DNA of 64,000 nt from Paracidovorax cattleyae (GTDB lineage: Bacteria; Pseudomonadota; Gammaproteobacteria; Burkholderiales; Burkholderiaceae_C): assembly GCF_900104515.1 (NCBI RefSeq), contig NZ_FNJL01000012.1, forward strand, positions 104,889 through 168,888, given 5' to 3'. The translations under genes were made by a program, and so were the position numbers. Of this stretch, positions 46,434-55,409 are shown one piece after another. The stretch's first letter is position 1; each line of letters starts with the position of its first letter. Under the pieces are notes generated by a model. The model was not told the DNA's origin. It was given only the letters and a program-made list of their open reading frames with translations, and made no database searches.

Positions 46434-47840
46434 TCACGGCTGAACGCCGCCGCCCACCGCCTGGTACAGCGCCACGCTGTCACCCAGCAGCGTGCCGTAG
46501 GCAGCGGCCCGCGCGGCCTGCGCCTGCCGCCACGCCTGCTCGGCGGCCAGCAGCGACGGCCGCGAGGCATAGCCCTGCGCGAGCTGCGAGCGCGTGAGTT
46601 CATAGCCGGACCGTGTGGCCTCCACGCTGGCATCGGCCACCTGCAGGGCCCGCTGGTCGATCGACAGCGCATACAGCGTGTCCGCGACGTTCTGGAATGC
46701 GGTCAGCACCGCGCCGCGGTACTGCGCCGCCGCCGCATCGAACTGCGCCTCGGCCGCGCGCTGGCGCGCGGCGAGCGTCCCGCCGTCGAAGACCGGCATG
46801 AGCAGCCCGGCACCCAGTGACCAGACGGCATTGCCCGCGGAGAACATGCGGCCGAAATCCGTGGCGCCGCCCCCCAGCGCCGCCGTCAGCGACAGCTGCG
46901 GAAAGCGCGCCGCCTCCGCCACGCCGATCGATGCGCTGGCCGCATGCAGCGCGCTCTCGGCCGCGCGCACATCGGGCCGCTGAGCCACCAGCTGCGACGG
47001 CACGGCCTGTGGCAGCAGCGGCGGAGCCAGATCCGCCAGCCGTGGCATGGGCAGCACGGCGTCGGGGGTACGGCCCGCCAGCACCGCCACGAGGTTGCGG
47101 GTCTGCTCCAGCTGCTTCTGCAGCGGCGGCAGCGACTGCTGCGCCTGGCTCAGCAGGTTCTCCTGCGTGGCCACGTCCAGGCCGCTGGCATAACCGGCGC
47201 GCTGCAGGTTGCGCATCACGCGCAGTTGCTCCTGCATCGCGGCCACGGCTTTGTCGGTCAGCTCCACCTGCTCGGCCAGCATGGCCCCCTGCAGCACGGC
47301 ACCGACCAGGTTGCTCGCCAACGTCAGGCGCGCGCCCTCCAGTTGCCAACGCTGCTGCTCGGCCGAGGCCTGCAGCGATTCGACCTGGCGCCGGTTGCCG
47401 CCAAACAGGTCGGGCGTGTAGGCCACGCTGAGCTGCGCGGTGTGGTAGTTGAACACCGTGTCGCCCGAATTCAGCGGCGACGATTGGGTTTTCCCCGTGT
47501 TCTGCCTCGTGTTGTTCTGGCTTGCCTGTACCTGCGGATAGAACAGCCCGCGCTGGGCAGCCACGTTCTCCTGCGCCGCACGCAAGGTGGCGCGCGCGGC
47601 ATCCACCGTCGGGCTGTGCGCCAGCGCCTCGGCCACCAGGGCATCGAGCGGCGCGCTGCCGAACACCTTCCACCAGTCCGGCGCCACCGGCCCGGGCTGC
47701 AGCGGCAGGGCCAGCGCGTCGCGGGTCAACGACGCCGGAGCCGGCGTGGCCGGAGCGGTGTAGTCGGGCCCTACCGCACACCCGGCCAGGGCCAGCGACA
47801 CGCAAGCCGCGCAGAGCGTCCGTTCAAACCTCATGGCCAT
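46434..47840 (-). CDS. NodT/OprM-type outer membrane efflux lipoprotein
   Basis: A 468-residue outer-membrane factor. The signal peptide ends in the lipobox LALAGC near residue 21, followed by AVGPDYTAP, the RND outer-membrane-lipoprotein signature. Two OEP repeats follow (LDALVAEALAHSPTVDAARATLRAAQENV; SQLVAQRPDVRAAESALHAASASIGVAEAARFPQL). ATG 47840 is chosen because GGAGGAG stands directly upstream; the next ATG at 47834 is an alternative. It forms the exit duct for the adjacent RND pump. Confidence 0.92.
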   Translation of the reverse strand: MAMRFERTLCAACVSLALAGCAVGPDYTAPATPAPASLTRDALALPLQPGPVAPDWWKVFGSAPLDALVAEALAHSPTVDAARATLRAAQENVAAQRGLFYPQVQASQNNTRQNTGKTQSSPLNSGDTVFNYHTAQLSVAYTPDLFGGNRRQVESLQASAEQQRWQLEGARLTLASNLVGAVLQGAMLAEQVELTDKAVAAMQEQLRVMRNLQRAGYASGLDVATQENLLSQAQQSLPPLQKQLEQTRNLVAVLAGRTPDAVLPMPRLADLAPPLLPQAVPSQLVAQRPDVRAAESALHAASASIGVAEAARFPQLSLTAALGGGATDFGRMFSAGNAVWSLGAGLLMPVFDGGTLAARQRAAEAQFDAAAAQYRGAVLTAFQNVADTLYALSIDQRALQVADASVEATRSGYELTRSQLAQGYASRPSLLAAEQAWRQAQAARAAAYGTLLGDSVALYQAVGGGVQP

Positions 47841-47879
47841 ACCCGCTCCTCCACACAAAGCCGCTCAGGGGGACGCACT

Positions 47880-50800
47880 TCATCTCTTGCCTCCCAGGCC
47901 TGGGCGGCCGCTTGACAATTTGATGCGCCGCAGCACCACCAGGCGCAGCGCCGGCACGACCAGCAGCAGGAACAGCGGCCCGATCAGCATGCCGCCCACC
48001 ACCACGGTGGCCAGCGGCCGCTGCACCTCGCTGCCGATGCTGTGCGACAGGGCGGCCGGGAACAGCCCGATGCAGGCCGAGAGTGCCGTCATCAGCAGCG
48101 GCCGCATGCGGCTCTCGTACGCTTCGGTGATCGCGTCCAGGGCATTGCGGCCCGCTGCGCGCAGTTCCTTGAAGCAGGTCAGGATCAGGATGCCGTCCAT
48201 CACCGACACGCCCAGCAGCGAGATGAAGCCGATGATGGCCGACACGCTCAGCACCTGCCCCGAGATCCAGAGCGCCAGCACCCCGCCCAGCACGGTGAAG
48301 GGCACCGCCGCCAGCGTGAGCAGGCTGTACGCGAAATTGCTGAAGAGCGCATAGAGCAGCACCACGATCAGCGCCACGGCCAGCGGAATGGCGACCATCA
48401 TGCGCGCCTTGGCCTGCTGCAGTTCCTCGAATTCGCCGGCATAGGTGATGCGGTAGCCCTCGGGCAGTTGCACCTGCTCGGCCACCTTGCGCTGCACCTC
48501 CGACACCGTGCTGCCCAGGTCCCGCCCGCGCGCGCTGAACTTGATCGGGATGTAGCGCTCGTTGCTCTCGTGGTAGATGTAGGTCGCGCCCGTATCCACC
48601 GAGATCGTGGCCACATCGGTCAGCGGAATGAAGGCCGTGCCGCCGCCGCTCGTGGTGTAGCCGATGCGCAGCGCCCGCACCGCGTCGATGCTGCCGCGCT
48701 GCTCCTTCGGGAAGCGCACCGTCAGGCCGAACTGCCGGTCGCCCTCCAGCACCGTGGTGGCATTGGTGCCGGCCAGCGCGGCCTGGATGGTGGCGTTCAC
48801 GTCGCCCGTGTTCAGGCCGTAGCGGGCGGCGCGGGCACGGTCGATGTGGATGTTCATGTTCGGCTGGCCCAGCGTGTGGAAGGTGCCCAGGTCGGCCACG
48901 CCATCGACCTGCCGCATCACGCCCATCACCTCGTCGGCCAGCCGTTCCAGCGTGAGCAGGTCGGGCCCGATGATCTTGACCGAGTTGGCGCCCTTCACGC
49001 CCGACAGGCCCTCTTCCACGTTGTCCTGGATGTACTGCGAGAAATTGAAACCCACGCCGGGGAAGGCGCTTTCGAACTTCGCCTGCAGCTCGGCCACCAG
49101 ACGCACCTTGGTCATGCCGGGCCGCCACTCGCCGAAGGGCTTCAGCGGCGCGAACAGCTCCACGTTGTTGAAGCCCGAGGCATCGCTGCCGTCGTCCGGC
49201 CGGCCGTGCTGCGAGACCACGGTGACGACTTCCGGATAGGCCTTGATCAGCGCCCGCATGCGGTTGACCTGCTCGGTGCCGGCCTCCAGTGAAATCGTCG
49301 GCGGCATGGAGGCGCGGATCCACAGGTTGCCCTCCTCCAATGCCGGCAGGAACTCGCTGCCCAGCCGCGTCGCCAGCAGGCCGCCCGCCAGCAGCGCCAC
49401 GCAGCCGATCGCCACCGTGGTGCGTGCATGGGCCAGCACCCAGTGCAGCGCGGGCCGGTAGGCGCGGTGGATGGCGCGCACGATGAGCGTTTCCTTCTCC
49501 TCGATCTTGCGCGGCAGCAGGTAGCTCGCCAGCACCGGCGTGATGGTGAAGGTGGCCAGCAGCGCGCCCGCCAGGGCGTAGCCGTAGGTGCGCGCCATGG
49601 GCCCGAAGATCTGCCCCTCCACGCCCTGCATGGTGAAGAGCGGCGTGAACGCGGCGATGGTGATGCAGGTGGAGAACAGCACCGAGCTGTCCACCTGCCG
49701 GGCGCTCAGGTAGATGGTGCGCAGCCGCGCCGTCCAGCCCGTGGCGGGGGTGAGCGCCGCCCCGTCGGGCTCGCGCGCCAGCGCACGCAGCGCCGTCGCG
49801 CGGTCGCCGCGGTTGCGCTGGAAGTTGCGGAACACGTTCTCCACCAGGATCACCGCCGAGTCCACGATGATCCCGAAATCCACCGCCCCCAGCGACAGCA
49901 GGTTGGCCGATTCATGGGTCAGCACCAGGATCATGATGCTGAAGAACAGGGCGAACGGAATGTTCACGCTCACGATCACCGCGCTGCGCAGGTCGCCCAG
50001 GAAGATCCACTGGATGAGGAACACCAGCAGGCAGCCGAACACCAGGTTGTGCAGCACCGTGTGCGTGGTCACGTTCACCAGCGCCGAGCGGTCGTAGTAC
50101 GGCGCCAGGTGCACGCCGGGCGGCAGGCTGTGGTCGCCGTTGATCTTCTCCACCGCCTGCTGCACGCGCTCCATCACGTCCTTGGTGTGCAGCGTGCGGT
50201 TCATGATCACCACGCCGGTCACCACGTCGTTCTGGTCGTCGCGCCCGGCCTCGCCCAGGCGCGGCACCGTGCCTTCGGAAATGCGCGCCACGTCCTTCAC
50301 CTGGATCGGCAGCCCGTTCTGCTGGGTGATGACCACGTTGCCGATGTCGGCCAGGTTCTCCACCGCGCCCAGGCCGCGGATGTTGACCGACTGGTCGCCC
50401 ACGCTGATGGCGCGCCCGCCCACATTGAGGTTGGCATTGCCGATCGCGGAGATGAGCTGCTGCAGCGTCACGCCGCGCGACTCCAGCAGCTTCGGGTCCG
50501 GCTCCACGTGGTATTCCTTCGTGGTGCCGCCCCAGGTCACCACCTGCGCCACGCCGGGCACCGTGAGCAGCCGGCGCTGGATCACCCAGTCCTGCAGCGT
50601 GCGCAGCTGCGTCAGGCCCATGCCCGGCGGCCCCTTGACCTGGTAGCGCAGGATCTCGCCCACCAGGCTCGACGCCTGGATCTGCGGCTGCACGCTGTTC
50701 GGCAGGCTGACATTGGCCTGCAGGTTGTTGGCCACCTGCGTGAGCGCGAAGTAGTAGTCGGTGCCGTACTTGAAGGTCACCCGCACGAACGACAGGCCGT

Positions 50801-51062
50801 AGAACGAGGTCGAGCGGATGTTGTCCACGCCCGGCGTGGTGGCCAGGCCCACTTCCATCGGCCGGGTGTAGTAGCGCTCCATTTCCTCGGCCGACTGGCC
50901 GGGCGCCTGCGCCGTGATCTCCAGGATCACAGGCGCCGGGTTGGGGTAGGCCTCCACGTTGAGGTGGAGGAAGGCGAGGATGCCGGCGGCCATGAAGGCC
51001 AGCAGGCCCAGCAGCACGATGGGCCGGCGCGAGAGCACGAAGGCCAGAAGGGGTCGAAACAC
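47880..51062 (-). CDS. CusA/CzcA-type (HME) RND efflux transporter
   Basis: The product is an inner-membrane proton-driven pump of 1060 residues with the 12-TM, two-porter RND layout. YPNPAPVILEITAQAPGQSAEEMERYYTRPME is the CzcA-like N-terminus, and DFGIIVDSAVILVENVFRNF near residue 400 holds the acidic proton-relay residues of the heavy-metal-efflux subgroup. No obvious His/Met-rich metal-binding cluster is present and the residues lining CusA methionine relays cannot be judged here, so the substrate is open. It stands between the adaptor and outer-membrane genes. Confidence 0.92.
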   Translation of the reverse strand: MFRPLLAFVLSRRPIVLLGLLAFMAAGILAFLHLNVEAYPNPAPVILEITAQAPGQSAEEMERYYTRPMEVGLATTPGVDNIRSTSFYGLSFVRVTFKYGTDYYFALTQVANNLQANVSLPNSVQPQIQASSLVGEILRYQVKGPPGMGLTQLRTLQDWVIQRRLLTVPGVAQVVTWGGTTKEYHVEPDPKLLESRGVTLQQLISAIGNANLNVGGRAISVGDQSVNIRGLGAVENLADIGNVVITQQNGLPIQVKDVARISEGTVPRLGEAGRDDQNDVVTGVVIMNRTLHTKDVMERVQQAVEKINGDHSLPPGVHLAPYYDRSALVNVTTHTVLHNLVFGCLLVFLIQWIFLGDLRSAVIVSVNIPFALFFSIMILVLTHESANLLSLGAVDFGIIVDSAVILVENVFRNFQRNRGDRATALRALAREPDGAALTPATGWTARLRTIYLSARQVDSSVLFSTCITIAAFTPLFTMQGVEGQIFGPMARTYGYALAGALLATFTITPVLASYLLPRKIEEKETLIVRAIHRAYRPALHWVLAHARTTVAIGCVALLAGGLLATRLGSEFLPALEEGNLWIRASMPPTISLEAGTEQVNRMRALIKAYPEVVTVVSQHGRPDDGSDASGFNNVELFAPLKPFGEWRPGMTKVRLVAELQAKFESAFPGVGFNFSQYIQDNVEEGLSGVKGANSVKIIGPDLLTLERLADEVMGVMRQVDGVADLGTFHTLGQPNMNIHIDRARAARYGLNTGDVNATIQAALAGTNATTVLEGDRQFGLTVRFPKEQRGSIDAVRALRIGYTTSGGGTAFIPLTDVATISVDTGATYIYHESNERYIPIKFSARGRDLGSTVSEVQRKVAEQVQLPEGYRITYAGEFEELQQAKARMMVAIPLAVALIVVLLYALFSNFAYSLLTLAAVPFTVLGGVLALWISGQVLSVSAIIGFISLLGVSVMDGILILTCFKELRAAGRNALDAITEAYESRMRPLLMTALSACIGLFPAALSHSIGSEVQRPLATVVVGGMLIGPLFLLLVVPALRLVVLRRIKLSSGRPGLGGKR

Positions 51063-51131
51063 GGGACGGACTCCTGCGGAGGATCGGCGGGCGGGAAACG
51101 CGGCGGGCGGCCGGCGGCCAGGGTGAGTGGG

Positions 51132-52373
51132 CTACTCGGCCGCGCCGGCCTCGTACAGGTTGCTCAGCAGCAGCGCATTGCGGCGCGCGATCCTGTCGCC
51201 CGGCTGCAGGCCGGCCGTGATCTGCACCTGGTCCCCATCGCTGCGGCCCACGGTGACGGCGCGGCGTGCCAGCCGCGTGCCCAGCGGGTCCCTGGCGCCC
51301 TCGGCCACCCACACCACGTTGTCGCCCGAGGTCTCGCGCACCACGGCCGTCGCGGGCACCGCGGCGGCCTCCTGCGGGGCCGCGAGCGTGATGCGGAAGT
51401 CCGCCAGCATCTGCGGGCGCAGCGCGCGACCGGGGTCGGCCACGTCCGCACGCACCACGAAGCGGTGCGTGCTGGCATCCACCGTGTCGCCCACGTAGCT
51501 GATGCGGCCGGTGAAGGCGCGGCCCGGCCAGGCCTGCACATGCACGCTCACCGGCTGGCCCACCTGGTAACGCGAGAAATCCGACTCGGGCACGCTGGCC
51601 ACCATCCAGAGCGTGCGCACGTCCGACACCGTGACCGGTGCGGGCGACGCGCCGGGCTGGGTCAGCAGCCCCGGCTGGGCGGACCGCGCGACGACCCGGC
51701 CGTCGATCGGGCTCCTGACCGGCATCTCGACATCGATGGCGTGGTCGCGCTCGATGCGCTGGATGTCGGCCTCGGCCAGGCCGAACAGCTGCAGCGTCTT
51801 GCGTGCGGCGCGGTACGCCGCATCGGCCGCCTGCTGGTCCGACAGGTTCTGCTGGTATTCCTTCTGCGCGATGCTGTTGTCGCCCACCAGCGCCTGCGCC
51901 CGTTGCAGGGTCTCGGTGGCCGAGCGCAGCGTGCCGGCGGTGGACACCAGCGTCGATGCGGCCTGCGCGATGTCGGGCACGTTCACGGTGTAGAGCGTCT
52001 GCCCCGCACGCACGGTGTCGCCGGCCTGGACCAGCACCCGCGCGATGCGGCCCGCATAGGCGGTGGAGACGGGCACCGTGCGGTCCTGGTTGAAGTCGAT
52101 GTTGCCGATGGCCTGCTGCACGTCCTCGAAGGCGCGCCGCTCCGCCGGCCCCAGGTCCAGCGTGGCCGCCTGGCTGGAGGAAACGCGCACCACGCCGTCG
52201 GCGACCTTGCCGGCCCGCGACAGTTCGGGCAGCGACGGCGCGGGCGCATCGGCGGCAGCCGATTCCCTGGAGGACAGCAGCACCAGCACCGCCGTGGCGG
52301 CCGCAGCCGTCAGCAGGATCGCGCCGCCACACCAGGCCAGGCGCTTGTGCAGTTTCGGGAACGTGGACTTCAT
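51132..52373 (-). CDS. RND efflux periplasmic adaptor subunit
   Basis: The 413-residue product is an HlyD/CzcB-type adaptor anchored by an N-terminal membrane segment (AWCGGAILLTAAAATAVLVLLSS, residues ~13-35). A biotinyl-lipoyl-like domain (YAGRIARVLVQAGDTVRAGQTLYTVNVPD), an alpha-hairpin (residues ~140-200) and beta-barrel domains (VRSPIDGRVVARSAQPG; VSDVRTLWMVASVPESDFSRYQ) follow. It links the RND pump to the lipoprotein duct. No N-terminal metal-binding His motif is visible. Confidence 0.92.
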   Translation of the reverse strand: MKSTFPKLHKRLAWCGGAILLTAAAATAVLVLLSSRESAAADAPAPSLPELSRAGKVADGVVRVSSSQAATLDLGPAERRAFEDVQQAIGNIDFNQDRTVPVSTAYAGRIARVLVQAGDTVRAGQTLYTVNVPDIAQAASTLVSTAGTLRSATETLQRAQALVGDNSIAQKEYQQNLSDQQAADAAYRAARKTLQLFGLAEADIQRIERDHAIDVEMPVRSPIDGRVVARSAQPGLLTQPGASPAPVTVSDVRTLWMVASVPESDFSRYQVGQPVSVHVQAWPGRAFTGRISYVGDTVDASTHRFVVRADVADPGRALRPQMLADFRITLAAPQEAAAVPATAVVRETSGDNVVWVAEGARDPLGTRLARRAVTVGRSDGDQVQITAGLQPGDRIARRNALLLSNLYEAGAAE

Positions 52374-52483
52374 GGATCGCTTCCGGAAAGCGAGGCCTCA
52401 CCGCGAGGCCTGCGGGCGGAGCGATTCTTCGGGGGAAACCCTTATCGTTGGCTTAATGCCCGCAGGCATCCGGCGTGCTGCGC

Positions 52484-53917
52484 TCAGGTGGCGCGCAGCA
52501 ACAGCCGCACCCGGGTGCCTCCGCCGGGCGGTACCTCGGGCACGGGCAGGTCGCCTCCCATGCGGCGCAGGGCCTTGAGGGCGATGGGCAGGCCCAGGCC
52601 GGAGCCTTCCGAGCCGGATTCGCCTCCGCGCCAGAACGGGGCCAGCATGGCCTCGCGGTGCGCCTGCGGCAGCGGCGGCCCGTCGTCGTCCACCTGCAGG
52701 CACCATCCGCCGCCGGGCAGCCCGGGCTCGGGCGCCAGGTCCACCCGGATGCGCCGGCCGCCATAGCGGATGGCGTTGTCCAGCACATTCGCCAGCGCCT
52801 CTTCCAGCAGCAGCGGCAGCGCCAGGGCCTGCGCGCGGTGCCCGTCCTCCCGCAGGCCGTCGCCGGCCTCGATCGACTTGCCCGCTTCGGCCGCTGCCGC
52901 CGCGTAGCGCTCCATGGCACGCAGCGCCAGCGGCGCCAGGGCCACGGGCTCCACCGCCGCGCCGGCATCCACCCCGCCGTGGGCCAGGGACAGCAGCTGG
53001 CGCACCAGCCGCGTGGCGCGGTCGGCGGCCGAATGCAGCTCGAACAGCACCTCCGCGTCGGGCGGCTGCCCCGGGTCGGCCTGGTACACGCGGCGCAGGT
53101 CCTCCACCAGCAGATGGATGCCGGCCACGGGCGTGCGCAGCTGGTGCGCGGCGTCCGAGATGAAGCGGCGCTCCGAACCGACCGACTCCCCCAGGCGCCG
53201 CAGCAGGTCGTTGGTGTGCTGCACCATGCTGCGGAGTTCGTCGGGCACGTCCTCCAGCGGCAGGGGGGAGAGGTCGTCGATGCCGCGCCGCCCCATCGCA
53301 TCGCTCACGGCGCGGGCCGGCTGCAGGCCGCGGCGCACGCCGAACAGCACCAGCGGCACGATCACGAAACCCAGCACCGCGACCGGCACGAAGATCGACT
53401 GCGCCAGCTCGCGGGTCAGCATCTGCCGCTTGGCCACCGACTCGCCCACGATCACCCACACCCCCGGCGAGCCGGCATGGCGCGCATGCACCGCCACCTG
53501 CCGCAGCCGCCCCCAGGGCGTGTCGTGCTCGAAGAAGAACGATCCGTCGGCATCGCCCTCCCGGTCGCCCCGCTGCGGCGGCAGGGCGAGCTCGGCATTG
53601 CCGGCCAGCACGGCCCCGCCGTCGGTGCGCAGCGTGAAGTGCGACGGCGCGAAAGAGTCATAGACCATGGACGACGCCGTGCGCGCATCGATGGCCAGCA
53701 CGGGCCCCTCCGGGTTCCACTGGATCTGCGATGCCAGCGCCACGGCGTCGTCGCGCAGCACGCGGTCCAGCACCAGCTGGGTCGCCCGTCCGGTCAGCCA
53801 GAACGCCGCCAGCGACGCCACCGCGGCCGAGGCGATCCAGGTCCACAGCAGCGGCGCGACCAGCTTGCGCCGCAGGCTGTTGGCGCCGCGCAGCGGCCAC
53901 GGCAGCGGCCGCGTCAC
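52484..53917 (-). CDS. Two-component sensor histidine kinase (TctE/QseC type)
   Basis: A 477-residue membrane histidine kinase. A first TM segment (LLWTWIASAAVASLAAFWLTG, ~20-40) and a second (SIFVPVAVLGFVIVPLVLFGVRRG, ~170-192) flank a periplasmic sensor domain, then HAMP, the phosphorylated H-box FISDAAHQLRTPVAGIHLLVEDL near 250, N-box NVLDNAIRYGGRR and G-box SGLGLPIALKALRRMGG. ATG overlaps the response regulator stop by 4 bp. The pair lies immediately upstream of the RND operon and probably regulates it. Confidence 0.93.
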   Translation of the reverse strand: MTRPLPWPLRGANSLRRKLVAPLLWTWIASAAVASLAAFWLTGRATQLVLDRVLRDDAVALASQIQWNPEGPVLAIDARTASSMVYDSFAPSHFTLRTDGGAVLAGNAELALPPQRGDREGDADGSFFFEHDTPWGRLRQVAVHARHAGSPGVWVIVGESVAKRQMLTRELAQSIFVPVAVLGFVIVPLVLFGVRRGLQPARAVSDAMGRRGIDDLSPLPLEDVPDELRSMVQHTNDLLRRLGESVGSERRFISDAAHQLRTPVAGIHLLVEDLRRVYQADPGQPPDAEVLFELHSAADRATRLVRQLLSLAHGGVDAGAAVEPVALAPLALRAMERYAAAAAEAGKSIEAGDGLREDGHRAQALALPLLLEEALANVLDNAIRYGGRRIRVDLAPEPGLPGGGWCLQVDDDGPPLPQAHREAMLAPFWRGGESGSEGSGLGLPIALKALRRMGGDLPVPEVPPGGGTRVRLLLRAT

Positions 53918-54585
53918 GGCTCGGCCTCCATGGCATAGCCCACGCCGCGCACCGTGACGATGGCCACGCCGCTGCCCGCGAGCTTGCGGCGCAGCTTCAG
54001 GATGTAGATCTCCACCGCGTTCGCGCTGAAATCCGTCTCCCAGGTGGACATGGCGGAAACGATCCGGCTCTTGGCCACCGCCTTGCCGGGCGATGCCATC
54101 AGCAGCTCCACCAGCGCCGCCTCGCGCGGGCTCAGCGGCAGCCGCTCCTCGCGCAGGCGCAATTCCCGGCTCTCGGTATCGAAGCTCAGGTCGCCGATGC
54201 GCAGCACGTTGGTCATGAGCCCCTTGCTGCGCCGCCGCGTGATCGCCCGCAGGCGGGCCACCAGCTCCTGCGCCTCGAACGGCTTGGCCAGGAAGTCGTC
54301 CGCTCCTTCGTTCAGGCCGCGCACGCGCTGGTCCAGCTCGTCGCGGGCCGTGAGGATCAGCACCGCCAGGTCGCGCCGCTGCTCCCGCCAGCGGCGCAGC
54401 ACCTCGAAGCCGTCGCGCCGCGGCAGGCCCAGGTCCAGCACGGCCGCTTCGTAGTCGGCCGTGGCCACCGCCGTCAGGGCCAGCTCGCCATCGCTGGCGA
54501 CATCCACCTGCCAGCCTTCGGACTGCAGCATCCGGCGAATGCCCAGCCGCAGCGCGGGATCGTCTTCGACGACGAGGATGCGCAT
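53914..54585 (-). CDS. OmpR/PhoB-family response regulator
   Basis: A 223-residue regulator with an N-terminal receiver (ILVVEDDPALRLGIRRML; phosphorylation site LDLGLPRRDG near residue 51; LTARDE; LAKPFEAQEL) and a C-terminal winged helix (LPLSPREAALVELLMASPGKAVAKSRIV; VEIYILKLRRKL; TVRGVGYAM). It resembles TctD/QseB regulators. First gene of a TCS-RND unit running left from 54585. The 293-bp gap to fecI holds an orphan terminator, a promoter and a Fur-like box. Confidence 0.94.
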   Translation of the reverse strand: MRILVVEDDPALRLGIRRMLQSEGWQVDVASDGELALTAVATADYEAAVLDLGLPRRDGFEVLRRWREQRRDLAVLILTARDELDQRVRGLNEGADDFLAKPFEAQELVARLRAITRRRSKGLMTNVLRIGDLSFDTESRELRLREERLPLSPREAALVELLMASPGKAVAKSRIVSAMSTWETDFSANAVEIYILKLRRKLAGSGVAIVTVRGVGYAMEAEP

Positions 54586-54732
54586 GTCAGCGGCGCCCCC
54601 GGCGGCACGGCCGGCCGCGGCGGGCGGAGAGCGGAAGAATCGGGAGGTGGATCACGGGCGCACCGGGCCGGTCGTTTCGGACATGGCCGGGATTATTGGC
54701 CGCAGCCCCGCGCACTGCACGGCCATCCGGCG

Positions 54733-54755
54733 AAAAAAGCCCCGCGACCCGGGGC
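54733..54755 (-). terminator. Orphan intrinsic terminator, minus strand
   Basis: GCCCCG (54739-54744), loop CGACC, CGGGGC (54750-54755), with six A residues at 54733-54738 that read as a T-run on the minus strand. It is a strong minus-strand terminator, but no minus-strand gene lies between it and the divergent fecI promoter 80 bp to the right. It may close a short non-coding transcript or insulate the TCS operon. Confidence 0.6.
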
Positions 54756-54811
54756 GTGCCATCGTCTCCGGCAGATGCGCCATTGCCGGGAGCATGCATC
54801 GCAGATGCGTC

Positions 54812-54854
54812 CTGACAGCCCGCCGCGACTCAGTTAGACTGAGAACCGTTCTCA
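54812..54854 (+). promoter_or_regulatory. fecI promoter with overlapping Fur-box-like palindrome
   Basis: CTGACA (54812-54817) and TAGACT (54835-54840) form -35/-10 elements with a 17-bp spacer. A perfect 7-1-7 inverted repeat, TGAGAAC-C-GTTCTCA (54840-54854), sits over the expected transcription start, as expected for Fur repression in iron-replete cells. The fecI ATG is 24 bp further. Confidence 0.65.
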
Positions 54855-54878
54855 CTTGCTCGGCACCCTGCCGAGGTT

Positions 54879-55409
54879 ATGAAGGGTCGGGGTATGGCAG
54901 CCGTGGAAACGGCGCTGCAGCAGCATGTCAGTGCGCTGTATTGCGAACATCATGGATGGTTGTTGGCGTGGCTGCGCCGCAAGCTCGGTTGCGGGCACCA
55001 GGCAGCCGATGTGGCCCATGACACGTTTCTGCGCATCCTGGGCTCGCCCGCAGTGCTGCCGACGCTGCGCGAACCCCGCGCCTACCTGGTCACCACCGCC
55101 AGGCGCCTGCTGATCGACGAGGCGCGGCGCCGCGTGATCGAGCAGGCCTACCTGGACGCGCTGGCCGTGGTGGCCGCCACCGATGGCGGGCCTTCGACCG
55201 AGCAGGTGGTGGAGACGATACAGGCGCTGGTACGCATCGAGGCCGCGTTGCAGCACCTGTCGGCCAGGGCGCAGCAGGCTTTTCTGCTGCATTACCTGGA
55301 AGGGCTGCCGCACGCGGATGTGGCGGCCGCGCTGGGCGTGTCCACCCGCATGGTGCAGAAGTACCTGGTCCAGGCGCTGGTGTGCTGCCACCAGGCGGTG
55401 GACGGGTGA
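54879..55409 (+). CDS. FecI-like extracytoplasmic function sigma factor
   Basis: A 176-residue ECF sigma factor. Region 2: HHGWLLAWLRRKLGCGHQAADVAHDTFLRIL and PRAYLVTTARRLLIDEARR; region 4: LSARAQQAFLLHYLEGLPHADVAAALGVSTRMVQKYLVQAL. These belong to the iron-starvation FecI class, which transcribes the cognate TonB-receptor gene. ATG 54894 (MAAVETAL, behind AAGGG) is an alternative start. The stop overlaps the GTG start of fecR. Confidence 0.93.
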   Translation: MKGRGMAAVETALQQHVSALYCEHHGWLLAWLRRKLGCGHQAADVAHDTFLRILGSPAVLPTLREPRAYLVTTARRLLIDEARRRVIEQAYLDALAVVAATDGGPSTEQVVETIQALVRIEAALQHLSARAQQAFLLHYLEGLPHADVAAALGVSTRMVQKYLVQALVCCHQAVDG

